This document shows positions 27,862 through 37,114 of a stretch of 64,000 nt of DNA, one piece after another (position 1 is the first letter of the stretch; every line of letters begins with the position of its first letter). Source of the stretch: Trichocoleus desertorum NBK24. Lineage in GTDB: Bacteria > Cyanobacteriota > Cyanobacteriia > FACHB-46. The translations under genes were made by a program, and so were the position numbers. A model generated the notes under the pieces. It did not search any database and had not been told where the DNA came from. It saw only the letters and a program-made list of their open reading frames with translations. The stretch covers positions 839,628-903,627 of the forward strand of contig NZ_CP116619.1 of NCBI RefSeq assembly GCF_030409055.1. The letters are read 5' to 3'.

Positions 27862-28211
27862 GGATTTGACCCTGGTGATGCACAGCAGCGAAATGTAGCC
27901 CAACCTCTAAGAGCAACTGGGGATAGCTTTTAGGTAGCTTATGTCCCAATCGCGCCTCAACGTTGTCTACACCTTGACTTTAAGAAGTCACAGTGAGCCG
28001 TAGATAGATGAATGTGTCACTCTTTCAAGTAACTGCTTGCTGTCTTGCACCCTGATATAGCAGCGGTCGTCTAGTCCATGCGTGCGAGCCCTGACTCCAT
28101 CAGCAACAGAGGGATTTTGAGCTGTAGCGATCGCCTGGGATGCTGAAGAGTGTCATCTACTACATCCAGTGGACAATTCGTTAACTGGTTTGCCGAAGCT
28201 AAAGGAAAACT
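27862..28211. other. 350-bp region upstream of hetZ
   Basis: Should contain the hetZ promoter. Both flanking genes are on the minus strand. The stretch has some GC-rich segments near 28060-28110 but no tRNA cloverleaf or small gene could be supported. Confidence 0.4.
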
Positions 28212-28880
28212 CTAACTAACTTCCGCTGCCCAAGCAGTTACCGCTTCCCATCCCAGACCTTTACGCACTAGGATTGGTTCCTCTGATGTCAAATCCAAAA
28301 TGCTGGAAACCTGGTACCCTGGTTCCGATCCATCATCGACAATGACATCAACCAACTTGTCGAGTTGATCAAACAGCTCAAATCGCGAAATTCCTGGGTT
28401 AGTCTTGGTTTTAGCCTGAGCATCCGCTTCCTCATCAACCAAGTGAGCAGAGGTGGAAATAATGGGATTGCCCAACGCCTGGAGCATCGCAGAACAAACC
28501 GGATGATCGGGCACTCGAATGCCTGTAGTTTTGCGCTTAGGACTCATGACCAGTCGGGGCACCAACTTGGTCGCCGGAAGCAAGAAGGTGTAAGGCCCAG
28601 GAATCAACCGCCGCATCATGCGGTACGCCGGATCACTCACATACGCATAGTCAGCAATATTGGAAAGCGAAGAGCACAAAAAGGTCAAAGGCTTATCGTT
28701 AGATAATTGTTTGATGCGCCTCACTCGTTCCACTGCCGATTTTGCGTTCAAATCACAGCCAATTGCATAAACTGTATCAGTGGGATACAGCACCACTGCC
28801 CCTCGTTGTAACGCCTCCCTAATCTCTTCTATTCGCCTCGCTTGAGGGCTATCCGGATGGACAGTGTAGATTGTAGCCAT
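28212..28880 (-). CDS. Sua5/YciO/YrdC-family protein (threonylcarbamoyl-AMP synthase type)
   Basis: 222 residues, a single YrdC-type domain. Motifs include V-V-L-Y-P-T-D-T-V-Y-A-I-G-C-D, R-I-K-Q-L-S-N-D-K-P-L-T and P-G-P-Y-T-F-L-L-P-A, then I-S-T-S-A-H-L. Family members make threonylcarbamoyl-AMP for the t6A37 tRNA modification. The short single-domain form with the P-G-P-Y-T-F-L block looks like the YciO branch, whose role is less certain, so a TsaC assignment is not made. Divergent from larC with a 115-base gap. Confidence 0.85.
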   Translation of the reverse strand: MATIYTVHPDSPQARRIEEIREALQRGAVVLYPTDTVYAIGCDLNAKSAVERVRRIKQLSNDKPLTFLCSSLSNIADYAYVSDPAYRMMRRLIPGPYTFLLPATKLVPRLVMSPKRKTTGIRVPDHPVCSAMLQALGNPIISTSAHLVDEEADAQAKTKTNPGISRFELFDQLDKLVDVIVDDGSEPGYQVSSILDLTSEEPILVRKGLGWEAVTAWAAEVS

Positions 28881-28995
28881 AAAAATTTTTCTCCCTCGAA
28901 CCCCACACTCATGACCGCTTGGTGCTGGATCAAGACTGGGCTTTAATGATTTTGCTAATTTGGCTGGACTTAACCGATGAAACTTGGATTGATGT

Positions 28996-30651
28996 ATGAG
29001 TAAGCTGGCTTACCTGGAATGCCCAACCGGAATTGCAGGGGATATGTGCTTAGGAGCGCTAATCCACGCGGGAGTACCTTTGGAGTACTTGATCGAGCAA
29101 CTTAACCGTTTAGGAATTTCAGATGAATTTTGGTTGCGGGTAGAGTCAGTGCAACGCAACGGGCAGCAAGCCACCAAAGTTCACGTCGATTTGAAGCCCA
29201 ACTGCAATTCAGAGTTTGTGCCTGAACCAGTTGATCAACCGTACACGACGTTCGTCCATTCCCATTCTGCTACAGAATCTGCTCAAGCTGCCACGCATCA
29301 CCACGCTGACACCCATACTCAGGCAGGTCATTCTCATTCGGGTCATTCTCATGGTGACCACTCCCATCACCATCACTCTGAACCCAGCCAACTTCACAGC
29401 AGCGAGTCTGAGGCAGCAATTCCTCACCCTCATGTTCGCCACTTGCCAGAAATTGAACACCTGATTCAAGCGGCACATTTGCCAGCGAGAGCGGAAGCTT
29501 GGAGTTTATCAGTGTTTCGCACTTTAGCGGCAGCGGAGGGGGCAGTTCATGGCATTGCTCCAGAGCAAGTACATTTTCATGAAGTGGGTGCGACCGATGC
29601 CATTGTCGATATTGTTGGCACTTGTTTGGGCCTAGATTGGCTCGACATTGACCAGCTTTACTGCTCACCCATGCCCACGGGCGGCGGCATTATCCGAGCG
29701 GCTCATGGTCGGCTACCTGTGCCTACTCCAGCCGTTCTGAAACTGTGGGAAATGCGCCAAGTGCCGATTTACAGTAACGGCATCGATCGCGAACTAGTGA
29801 CTCCTACTGGGGCGGCGATCGCTGTCACTCTAGCCACTCGATTCGGCCCACCTCCCACGATGACCCTTCAAAAAGTGGGTTTAGGCGCTGGTTCGCGTGA
29901 TCTCTCGATTCCAAATATGGTGCGGCTCTGGCTAGGAGAAGGAGAAGCTGACCAAACAGCAGCGAAACAGCACTTCCATTCCGGCGATCGCCCCAGTCAA
30001 CCTCATCAAAAGAGTTCCGAGCCTAGTCCCCCTACCCCCCCAAGTTTGGGGGGAACCTGCTCAAAGTCCCCCAAACTTGGGGGATTTAGGGGGCAAAGCC
30101 AGGAGTTGAAACATGCTCCAAGTTCTAGCTCGTTAAGCGAAACTGTGGAAGTGCTAGAAACTCAAATTGATGACTTGAACCCCCAAGCGATCGGTTACGT
30201 CTTTAACACCTTATTTGAAGCGGGCGCGTTGGATGTCTTTACACAGGCGATCGCGATGAAGAAATCACGGCCCGGAGTGTTATTAACCGTAATCTGCCAT
30301 CCAGAGCAAGTAGCGGCTTGCGAAGAACTGATATTTCGCGAAACGAGCACTTTAGGAATTCGCCGCTCGACTCAGCAACGTCGGATTCTAGCTCGTGAAA
30401 TTCAGCAAATCCAAACCGAGTACGGATCAGTTCGAGTTAAAGTGGCTTGGACAGGGCCAGGAAAGGAAGGGGCGATCGCTAACGTCCAACCTGAATACGA
30501 AGACTGCGCCCAGATTGCTCAACAGCAAAATTTACCTTGGCGAGAAATTCATCGAGTCGCGCTGCAAGCTTGGTATCTTCAACAAAAAAGGCCGCATCAG
30601 GGAGTACAACTCATATCTCACCTGACCGACCTTATATCTGAATCTGATTAA
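28996..30651 (+). CDS. larC: Nickel-pincer cofactor biosynthesis protein LarC, with His-rich and repeat insertions
   Basis: 551 residues, longer than the usual 400-420. The family start ([17 protein letters not shown]) and [24 protein letters not shown] and [10 protein letters not shown] are clear. LarC inserts nickel into the pyridinium dithiocarboxylate precursor of the lactate racemase cofactor; no larB, larE or larA lies nearby. Residues about 90-150 contain some 20 His, a likely metal-binding loop. Residues about 330-380 are a Pro/Ser linker that includes the translation of a palindromic intergenic-type repeat (30028-30093). Many bacteria split LarC into two frames; here it is one ORF. 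Confidence 0.88.
   Translation: MSKLAYLECPTGIAGDMCLGALIHAGVPLEYLIEQLNRLGISDEFWLRVESVQRNGQQATKVHVDLKPNCNSEFVPEPVDQPYTTFVHSHSATESAQAATHHHADTHTQAGHSHSGHSHGDHSHHHHSEPSQLHSSESEAAIPHPHVRHLPEIEHLIQAAHLPARAEAWSLSVFRTLAAAEGAVHGIAPEQVHFHEVGATDAIVDIVGTCLGLDWLDIDQLYCSPMPTGGGIIRAAHGRLPVPTPAVLKLWEMRQVPIYSNGIDRELVTPTGAAIAVTLATRFGPPPTMTLQKVGLGAGSRDLSIPNMVRLWLGEGEADQTAAKQHFHSGDRPSQPHQKSSEPSPPTPPSLGGTCSKSPKLGGFRGQSQELKHAPSSSSLSETVEVLETQIDDLNPQAIGYVFNTLFEAGALDVFTQAIAMKKSRPGVLLTVICHPEQVAACEELIFRETSTLGIRRSTQQRRILAREIQQIQTEYGSVRVKVAWTGPGKEGAIANVQPEYEDCAQIAQQQNLPWREIHRVALQAWYLQQKRPHQGVQLISHLTDLISESD
30028..30093. repeat. Palindromic C-rich/G-rich dispersed-type repeat inside larC
   Basis: Two arms (30028-30054 and 30067-30093) are near-perfect reverse complements. 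Each also has an internal palindrome of CCCCCAA and TTGGGGG. It resembles the CCCCCTAAATCCCCCAA-type repeats found between genes in many cyanobacteria. Here it is translated in frame as part of LarC. Confidence 0.85.
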
Positions 30652-30704
30652 CAAAAGTAGCTAGAGCCAACTAAGCACATTAAGCAATGCAGTTGGCAGC
30701 ATGC

Positions 30705-31331
30705 CTAGCTAGCTTTGTCGATCGCCCGCTGGGTATTACGAGCTGCGTCACTAGCTTTGTCTTGAACGTAGCTAGAAGTCTTGTTTACTGCTTGCTTCGC
30801 GTTGCCGACTAAATCCTGATCCGCGACTTTACTCAGACCTTTGCTAGCACTCTTGGCATCATCACGAATGTTATCTGCTTGGTCTTTCACATTGCTGGTG
30901 ACCCGATCAGCTTTTTTGTCAAAAGATTTGCTGTCTCGCTTGAGGTTGTCACCTAGCTGTTCTAGGTTCTCGCCTTTCTTGTCGAGAATTCGCTTGCTGT
31001 TGGTGCCAATATCATCCGTTTGGTCAATCACATTACGCTCAGCATTATCTACCAAACCTTTGGCCTGAGACGTACTTCTAGATTGCACACCTTTGTTGTA
31101 ACGGGCATCTGTATCACTGTAACCGTTCATGCCACCTTGGTAGTTTTGCTGGCGATGTCCAGGGATACCTTGAGCGGGGCTATTGCTGTCTCGGCCTTGG
31201 GGACCAGTGCTCTCTCTCGCTTGAGCACCACCTGAGCAGGCAGCGGTAGAAATCATCAGAACACCTGCCAAAAATACGGCTAAAATTTGGTTCAAGCGAA
31301 CTTTTTTAAGTGCAGAAAGCAATCTTTTCAT
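30705..31331 (-). CDS. Secreted lipoprotein with amphipathic repeats
   Basis: 208 residues from the ATG at 31331; a longer frame from 31388 would put 19 residues before the signal peptide. The signal peptide is K-R-L-L-S-A-L-K-K-V-R then F-L-A-G-V-L-M-I-S-T-A-A-C, with the lipobox Cys at about 31. The mature part has Gly/Asn-rich sequence, then charged helical heptad-like repeats (D-N-L-K-R-D-S-K, D-N-I-R-D-D-A-K, Q-A-V-N-K-T) resembling apolipoprotein-like or LEA-like helices. Function is unknown. The adjacent gene at 31580-32149 has almost the same signal peptide, so the two arose by duplication. I recall such cyanobacterial proteins labelled DUF6658, unverified. Confidence 0.7.
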   Translation of the reverse strand: MKRLLSALKKVRLNQILAVFLAGVLMISTAACSGGAQARESTGPQGRDSNSPAQGIPGHRQQNYQGGMNGYSDTDARYNKGVQSRSTSQAKGLVDNAERNVIDQTDDIGTNSKRILDKKGENLEQLGDNLKRDSKSFDKKADRVTSNVKDQADNIRDDAKSASKGLSKVADQDLVGNAKQAVNKTSSYVQDKASDAARNTQRAIDKAS

Positions 31332-31579
31332 AGAAGTACTCCGTTGTATTTTCTTGAGTGAGTGGGTATTAAATTTTGAGAACTCCAACTCGCAACTCAG
31401 CTATTTTTTATGGGCGGTCAAGTTTGCTTCTTAACCCACTTTGAGTGTGTTTTTGGCGGAAAAGCATTGTCTCCTTTTAAGGAAAAATTATGTTTTTCCC
31501 AATCAGTTTTTCACTGCTATATTTTGACTGCCTTAGTTGTTGAAGCCTAGTTATTGAAGTTGGAGCCTCAGCGTGAGAA

Positions 31580-32149
31580 CTAGTAGCGTCGCTCTGCGGG
31601 GTTAGGTGCCAATTCTGGTTTTTCTAAAGCAGAATCACCCGTTTCTTTCACAAAAGCAGAAGCGTCTTTGAACTGCTCACCAACTCTTTCGAGGATCTTT
31701 TCGCCCGGATCACTGCGATCGATTACAGGCTGGCGCTCTTTAGGAAACTGTTTCACTTGGGCTTGCAGTTCTTTCTGAGCTCTCGTGCCGATCGCCGGAT
31801 TGTTTGTACCGCTAGCGTTGGCGCTGGGGTAAAGCATGTCCGATGGATTACTTTGAACATCACCGATGCTGTTAGCAGCGATCAACTGAGGAGCAACGAG
31901 TTGCAGATCTGCCCGATTGCCTCGAACTGCCTTGGCATCAGTAGACGCCTTGTAGTTGGTGTAGCCGTCTCCACCGCTCTTGTGTGGGTTGTTGTTACCA
32001 CCCATTTGCACAGGAGGATTGTTAGGACGAGCGCCATTAACATCTCCACTGTTACAAGCAGTACTGATTACCAGTAGCACGCCTGCTAAAAAGACAGTTA
32101 AAATTTGTCGTATTCGCACTTTTTCGAGAAAAGCAATTAAATTCTTCAC
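31580..32149 (-). CDS. Lipoprotein paralogue of the gene at 30705-31331
   Basis: 189 residues. The N-terminus (V-R-I-R-Q-I-L-T-V-F-L-A-G-V-L-L, then S-T-A-C) is the same lipoprotein signal as in the neighbour, with the lipobox Cys at about 32. After the signal the sequence diverges: a Gly/Asn-rich stretch (P-P-V-Q-M-G-G-N-N-N-P-H-K), a middle region without repeats, and a charged C-terminus. It lies upstream of its paralogue on the same strand, 248 bases away, so the pair may be separately transcribed. Function unknown. Confidence 0.65.
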   Translation of the reverse strand: MKNLIAFLEKVRIRQILTVFLAGVLLVISTACNSGDVNGARPNNPPVQMGGNNNPHKSGGDGYTNYKASTDAKAVRGNRADLQLVAPQLIAANSIGDVQSNPSDMLYPSANASGTNNPAIGTRAQKELQAQVKQFPKERQPVIDRSDPGEKILERVGEQFKDASAFVKETGDSALEKPELAPNPAERRY

Positions 32150-32590
32150 AGAAGACTCCTTATTAGCTCAGTGCATAAGGGCCAATGCTTCGTTAAAAGT
32201 GGCCCTCTTCAGAGAAATGACAGCCTAAAGTTCCTACAAGCTGGCGCAGTAGGATAATCGCTAGGAAGCAGGAGTTAGGCTGAAAACTTTTTCACTGATA
32301 CCTGTTCAGCTTACGCAGAGGGTCCGATCGCATCCTCTAGCCGAGGTCACATTCTCAGCATCCGATCTCAGCTATTTTCTCTAACTCCAGAGAGAGCGAT
32401 TCAAGAGCGATCGCCAATGAACAGGCAAATCAGCGTATTGATTGACACATTCAAGACCTGATTCGCTGGGGTGAAGACTCAGCAGCAGCAGGTTTTTATG
32501 CTGTGGTCACTAGGTCACAGCTAGAGATGTTGTGCAAACAGTTTGCGCAAACAGTTGCGCGAACAGACAAACAGATCGGAGTAATTCTGC
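32150..32590. other. 441-bp intergenic region
   Basis: It separates the divergent lipoprotein gene and the disulfide-oxidoreductase gene. At 32530-32575 there are short repeats of a GCGCAAACAG-like unit (three variants) just upstream of the ATG at 32591; they could be a binding site. An AGAAGACTCC stretch before the lipoprotein ATG is a probable ribosome-binding site. No gene was found. Confidence 0.4.
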
Positions 32591-33928
32591 ATGACCTTTG
32601 ACTACGATCTATTCGTCATTGGGGCGGGTTCTGGCGGTTTAGCAGCGGCTGAGCGAGCAACTACGTACGGAGCGCGAGTGGCGATCGCGGAATCAGCCAC
32701 CGTGGGAGGAACCTGCGTCAATCATGGCTGTGTCCCGGAAAGGCTGCTCAACTACGCTGCTAGCTTTGCCGATGTTCTTTCGGATGCGGTGGGATATGGC
32801 TGGAACAGCACACCTAGTCAATTTGATTGGGCAAAGTTTGTGCAGGCCAAAGACCAGCAAATTAAAAAGCTCAATCAAGTTCATCAGCGGCATCTCGACT
32901 CTGGGAAAATAGCAGTCATTCCCGGTCAAGCCGTCTTCACGGATGCTCATACCTTAAAGGTGGGGGAGCAGTCGATTACGGCAGCCAGAATTTTGATTGC
33001 GGTGGGGGCCGAGTGGGAGCACTTACCTATTCCGGGCGCAGAACATTTGATCACCTCCCGTGAGTTGTTTAACTTACCGGAGCTACCTCAACGGCTCGCC
33101 ATCATCGGAGATACTTATATTGCTGTGAAGTCAGCTAGTAGCTTGAATAGCTTAGGTTCACAAGTGGTCCAAGTCGTTCCCCAAGATTCGATCTTGGCAG
33201 ACTGGGATCACGATCTCGCGACAGCAGTGCAGACAGGTTTGGCGCAGCGCGGGGTCAGTTTTCGCTGTCAAAGCCAGTTATTAAAAGTAGAGCGCAGTTC
33301 CACAGGTTTAGAGCTAACTCTCTCCGATCGCCATGAAACCCTAACCGTTGATGCTGTAGTTGCCGCAACTCAACGCCACCCCAAAATTCAAGGCTTGAAC
33401 TTAGAAGCAGCGGGAATCCAGCTCACTCCTCAAGGCGCGATCGCAGTAGACACCTACAGTCGCACGACCCAGCCCAATATCTTTGCGATCGGAGATTGCA
33501 CGCCTAGAACTAGCCTCACACCCGTAGCGATCGCCTCTGGACGAGCGATGGCAGATACTGAGTTTGGGCCACAACCGCACGCAGTCGATTACAACTTAAT
33601 TCCAGTGTCAGTGGGTTTTCAACCAGAGGCAGCAACGGTGGGGTTGAGCGAGGCTCAGGCACGAGCACAATTCGGTGAAGCGGTACAGTGCTACCGAACC
33701 GAGATCCGACCCTTATCGCAGAAATTGATACCCCACCCTAAACCAGGACTGTTGAAACTAGTAGTTGAGGCTCAATCCCAACGAGTGGTGGGAGCACACT
33801 TGATCAGTGAACATGCAACCGAAATCATTCAATGCCTAGCAATTGCCATGCGGATGGGCGTCACGAAATCCCAACTCAGTCAAACCGTCGGTCTACATCC
33901 CTCGATCGCCGAAGAATTGGTTATGTAG
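32591..33928 (+). CDS. Glutathione reductase-like flavoprotein with degenerate NADPH site
   Basis: 445 residues, aligned end to end with cyanobacterial glutathione reductase. Present: FAD-binding G-A-G-S-G-G at 11-16, redox pair Cys42/Cys47 (G-T-C-V-N-H-G-C), the second FAD block (A-I-G-D-C-T) and the C-terminal His436/Glu441 acid-base pair (L-H-P-S-I-A-E-E). Changed: the NADPH Rossmann motif, normally G-G-G-Y-I-G-V-E, reads G-D-T-Y-I-A-V-K at 173-180, and the Arg residues that bind the 2'-phosphate are replaced (I-L-A-D-W-D-H-D-L-A). Thus a flavin and redox disulfide are likely but NADPH use is doubtful. GGAG lies before the ATG. A true gor gene would be expected elsewhere. Confidence 0.85.
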   Translation: MTFDYDLFVIGAGSGGLAAAERATTYGARVAIAESATVGGTCVNHGCVPERLLNYAASFADVLSDAVGYGWNSTPSQFDWAKFVQAKDQQIKKLNQVHQRHLDSGKIAVIPGQAVFTDAHTLKVGEQSITAARILIAVGAEWEHLPIPGAEHLITSRELFNLPELPQRLAIIGDTYIAVKSASSLNSLGSQVVQVVPQDSILADWDHDLATAVQTGLAQRGVSFRCQSQLLKVERSSTGLELTLSDRHETLTVDAVVAATQRHPKIQGLNLEAAGIQLTPQGAIAVDTYSRTTQPNIFAIGDCTPRTSLTPVAIASGRAMADTEFGPQPHAVDYNLIPVSVGFQPEAATVGLSEAQARAQFGEAVQCYRTEIRPLSQKLIPHPKPGLLKLVVEAQSQRVVGAHLISEHATEIIQCLAIAMRMGVTKSQLSQTVGLHPSIAEELVM

Positions 33929-34045
33929 GAACTCCAAGAGCAAGAACTTCAAGAACTTTACAAGAAAGATGAGGGTGACTCGGTAGGGTGGCAGCGATTA
34001 AGATATGGCTGACTACGCCTAAATCACCCAGCCTAAATCGCTTAA

Positions 34046-35002
34046 ATGAAGAGCGATCGCTCCCCCTCACCAAAATCACACATCATGAAGCAAATTGGTG
34101 CCCGCCTCAAGCCTTACCTGCGCTGGGTTGTCCTAGGTGGCACCTTAATTTTCTTGGCCAAAGCGCTGAAGGATCATTGGGCAGATGTGGTTGCCATTCG
34201 CATAGAAGCCACAGGTTGGCTATATCTGGCGATCGCACTCAGTGTGACCTTAATGGCCCATATTTGGTCAGGCTGGGTTTGGGGTTGGATTTTGCGCGAA
34301 CTGAATCAACCAGTCAATGACCTCTGGGCGATCGCAGTTTATCTGCGAACCAATGTTGCCAAGTACCTTCCCGGCAATATCTGGCATTTTTATGGGCGAA
34401 CTCAAGCGGCAACGGCGGCAGGCATTTCCCTGGGTGCAGCAACGTTAAGCGTCTTACTAGAGCCTCTTTTAATGGCGGCGGCGGCTCTACTCATTGCTTT
34501 AGTAGGAAATCGCACTCCTGATTGGGGCTGGCAAATCGTAAGCCTAGGGGTGGTGCTGGCAAGTGTTCATCCTAAAATCCTCAACTTAGGAATTCAATTA
34601 CTCAGCCGCTTAAAGGGTAAAGCCACCAATGCGGCAGCCAATTCCTCTAGTCTCACCATTACTCGCTACCCGCTACGACCGTTATTAGGAGAAATGGTTT
34701 TTGTAGGGATTCGAGGGCTGGGTTTTCTCTTTACCTTTCTCGCCATCAGTCCCCTGACTAGCAGCCAAATTCCTCCACTTTTCAGTGCTTTTGCCTTAGC
34801 TTGGCTATTAGGATTAGTCGTACCAGGGGCACCGGGAGGGATTGGCGTGTTTGAAGCCACGGCGATCGCTTTGCTAAATCAGCAATTTTCTCCAGGATTA
34901 ATCTTGAGTGTGGTCGCTCTCTATCGTCTTATTAGTATCTTGGCTGAATCTATTGGAGCTGGATTTGCCTATTTTCAAAAAACCCAAAAGTCAGGATTGT
35001 AA
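34046..35002 (+). CDS. Flippase-like / lysylphosphatidylglycerol synthase transmembrane-region family protein
   Basis: 318 residues from ATG 34046, or 305 from ATG 34085 (M-K-Q-I-G-A-R-L); neither has a strong ribosome-binding site. About eight hydrophobic helices with the family features L-R-T-N-V-A-K-Y-L-P-G-N-I-W-H-F at about 100-115 and G-A-P-G-G-I-G-V-F-E-A near 270. The family (UPF0104 / YbhN-like) corresponds to the membrane half of MprF-type proteins, thought to flip lipids. No catalytic domain is fused here. The substrate is unknown. Confidence 0.8.
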   Translation: MKSDRSPSPKSHIMKQIGARLKPYLRWVVLGGTLIFLAKALKDHWADVVAIRIEATGWLYLAIALSVTLMAHIWSGWVWGWILRELNQPVNDLWAIAVYLRTNVAKYLPGNIWHFYGRTQAATAAGISLGAATLSVLLEPLLMAAAALLIALVGNRTPDWGWQIVSLGVVLASVHPKILNLGIQLLSRLKGKATNAAANSSSLTITRYPLRPLLGEMVFVGIRGLGFLFTFLAISPLTSSQIPPLFSAFALAWLLGLVVPGAPGGIGVFEATAIALLNQQFSPGLILSVVALYRLISILAESIGAGFAYFQKTQKSGL

Positions 35003-35065
35003 GTCTCCCTTCATCCGTAGAAGAAAACTTAGAAGCAGCCTTAAAGAAGAACTCCCATAGCTATT

Positions 35066-36466
35066 TCAGTTCGTGTCAGGCAACATATCAGGATCGAAGC
35101 CATCAAGCCCAAGTTCAACCTCAGCCATTGAGCCTAAAATGTCATCATTTTTTAGCTGAGAGAATATGACGTAAGTATCTAGATGAGCCGAGGGGCCAGA
35201 GGATTTTTGCTTCACGTTATTCATCTTGATCAAGTTGTATTCCACATTTTCAGCGTAAATAGCAAAGGTAATGTTGAATACTTCCATAAATGTAATGACC
35301 CATTCGCACTCATCTTCCGAAAAGTTTTCGTAGTAGCGAACTAATTCAGCGATACAAGCTTCTAGATGAGTACGAGTATGACTACAAATTAAAACAATTT
35401 TAAGTAAGACAATAACCAAAGTCAGGGGGTTGCCTTGAGATAAAAGCAAGACAAACAAAGGCGATGGTTCTTTTTGGCCTTCAATCGTTAAATATTCTAT
35501 TACACGATTACAAGTTCTGAGTAACAGAGCACTACTCAAAACTTCATCGTGGTAGCTTTCATACAATGATTCAAACTTTTTAGATAGCTTTTTTCGGAGT
35601 GTTTCAACAAATTCTTGATTCTCCAGCGAAAAAGCTAAGTATTCCTGCAAGCTAGCCTTAAATTCCTTGTACGTCAGATGCTGAGTTTGCTTGAGAAAAA
35701 TATTGGCTACGTTAGCATAGTTAAAAGGGCCTCGTCGGGCAACAATGGCCTTGGTCAAGCGCAGCACCTCATCGCCCAATGCAGTCGGATTTCTATGGGT
35801 TTTTCCACCTACATTACCCGATTGGGATCTAGCAATATACATTGCCAAATCAAACTTAAATCGATCTTTTAATTGTTTGGAAAGGGCTCTAGCAGCTTCT
35901 CGTTGCTCAATCGGATTCTTTAAATCAACATATTGAGGAACTAATAGAAATGCAGTGTACCTTTGAGTCCAATGACTTCCCTGATCATCATACCTAGAAG
36001 CAAATAACTTAAGCTCTTCAAAATCCTGACTGTTGACAAAGCTTAAAATCCAACCTCTTAAACGTTTTAAAGTTGGAGAAACTGTGTAACGAGTAATGGA
36101 TGAATCAGAGAAAATTTGAATTAAATCTTGGATTGCTTTGTGATGTCGCTTGGTTCCCCAGTTATTAACCAGAATGTAACAAGAGCGCTTAAGAGTGTTT
36201 CTAAATTCTTCTTCATTATTTGCAAAAACAATTTCATATAAAGCAGGCACGACCGCAGAACTACTAGAATCCGCGTGATGAATAAATAGACGTTTGAATT
36301 CTAAAAGAACATCCTCAGGAGCCCAGGTATTGACAACTTCCAACAAGAAATTGAACAAAACTTCCTGAGCTTGTTGTGTACTACGCTTCGGTTTATGAGA
36401 TTTGTTGGAGGAGTCGGTATGGCGATCGCTTGTCAAAACGTCCCCAATCATTATTACAGAACTCAA
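35066..36466 (-). CDS. Large helical protein of unknown function
   Basis: 466 residues, soluble, mostly helical, no signal peptide. The N-terminal 35 residues are polar and Ser/Lys-rich (D-S-S-N-K-S-H-K-P-K-R-S). The body has long amphipathic helices, including E-E-E-F-R-N-T-L-K-R-S-C and Y-N-L-I-K-M-N-N-V-K, and the C-terminus is very acidic (L-G-L-D-G-F-D-P-D-M-L). The gene is AT-richer than the neighbours and nearly free of HIP1 sites except near its start, so it could be acquired. A full-length ORF with consistent codon use supports a real gene, but I recognise no family. Confidence 0.6.
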   Translation of the reverse strand: MSSVIMIGDVLTSDRHTDSSNKSHKPKRSTQQAQEVLFNFLLEVVNTWAPEDVLLEFKRLFIHHADSSSSAVVPALYEIVFANNEEEFRNTLKRSCYILVNNWGTKRHHKAIQDLIQIFSDSSITRYTVSPTLKRLRGWILSFVNSQDFEELKLFASRYDDQGSHWTQRYTAFLLVPQYVDLKNPIEQREAARALSKQLKDRFKFDLAMYIARSQSGNVGGKTHRNPTALGDEVLRLTKAIVARRGPFNYANVANIFLKQTQHLTYKEFKASLQEYLAFSLENQEFVETLRKKLSKKFESLYESYHDEVLSSALLLRTCNRVIEYLTIEGQKEPSPLFVLLLSQGNPLTLVIVLLKIVLICSHTRTHLEACIAELVRYYENFSEDECEWVITFMEVFNITFAIYAENVEYNLIKMNNVKQKSSGPSAHLDTYVIFSQLKNDDILGSMAEVELGLDGFDPDMLPDTN

Positions 36467-37114
36467 ACAGGATTCCCAGCAAAGGAATTATCGGATTAAA
36501 GTGCAACAATGTTACCCTTATGACTAGCTAATCAGCCTTACTTCTGGCAACATCTCACTTGATCGCAAATAACAGCTAATAACGAGATTCAAAGAAAATA
36601 TCAGCTTACTCTAAAGTTTTTTGTTTGCCCATTCTTTCCCCCAAAAGTAGTGCTACCTATGAACTTAAGACTAAAAAACCAGAGCTACAGCACACAATTG
36701 CAGGGTTTTAGCTCCAATGTTGGCGATCGCCTATCACTAGCAACGACAAAGGCTGTATTTTTTAGTACTCACTTATTGTAAGTAAAACTAAACCAGCTAA
36801 TTTACCAGATCATCATAGGAGAGAGCAACAGGGAAATAGTTCACCCCTTCGGATTAAGTTCTATAGTTTCAGGCATGTCTACTTTGAGGGTAACGCTTGA
36901 GCCTCAAAAGATACAAGTAGAGGACTGAGGAGCGCAGAAATTACGGGTATAGATAAAGCCTTTATCTAGGGCGTCTAGAGCATCTAGGGCGATCCGCCAA
37001 CTTCAAGTCCACCGCAAAAAAGTTGACAGCTAAATCGGCAGCAGAAATTATACCAAGCAAATTAATTCGGAGAATTCCTCGTTTACCAGCTTAAACGCTT
37101 ATTAGCTGATTGTA
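36467..37114. other. 648-bp gap between an orphan gene and tRNA-Leu
   Basis: AT-rich throughout. The longest notable frame is a 40-codon ORF from ATG 36659 with no supporting features, so it is not called. The promoter of the gene at 35066-36466 is expected near 36470-36560. No hairpin or RNA gene could be supported. Confidence 0.45.

Noticed and set aside
28060-28110. A possible tRNA in the hetZ upstream region
   Set aside because: GC-rich words occur but no acceptor, T-arm or anticodon stem could be paired.
36659-36781. A 40-codon ORF between the orphan gene and tRNA-Leu
   Set aside because: No ribosome-binding site, no recognisable sequence and random-looking codon use.
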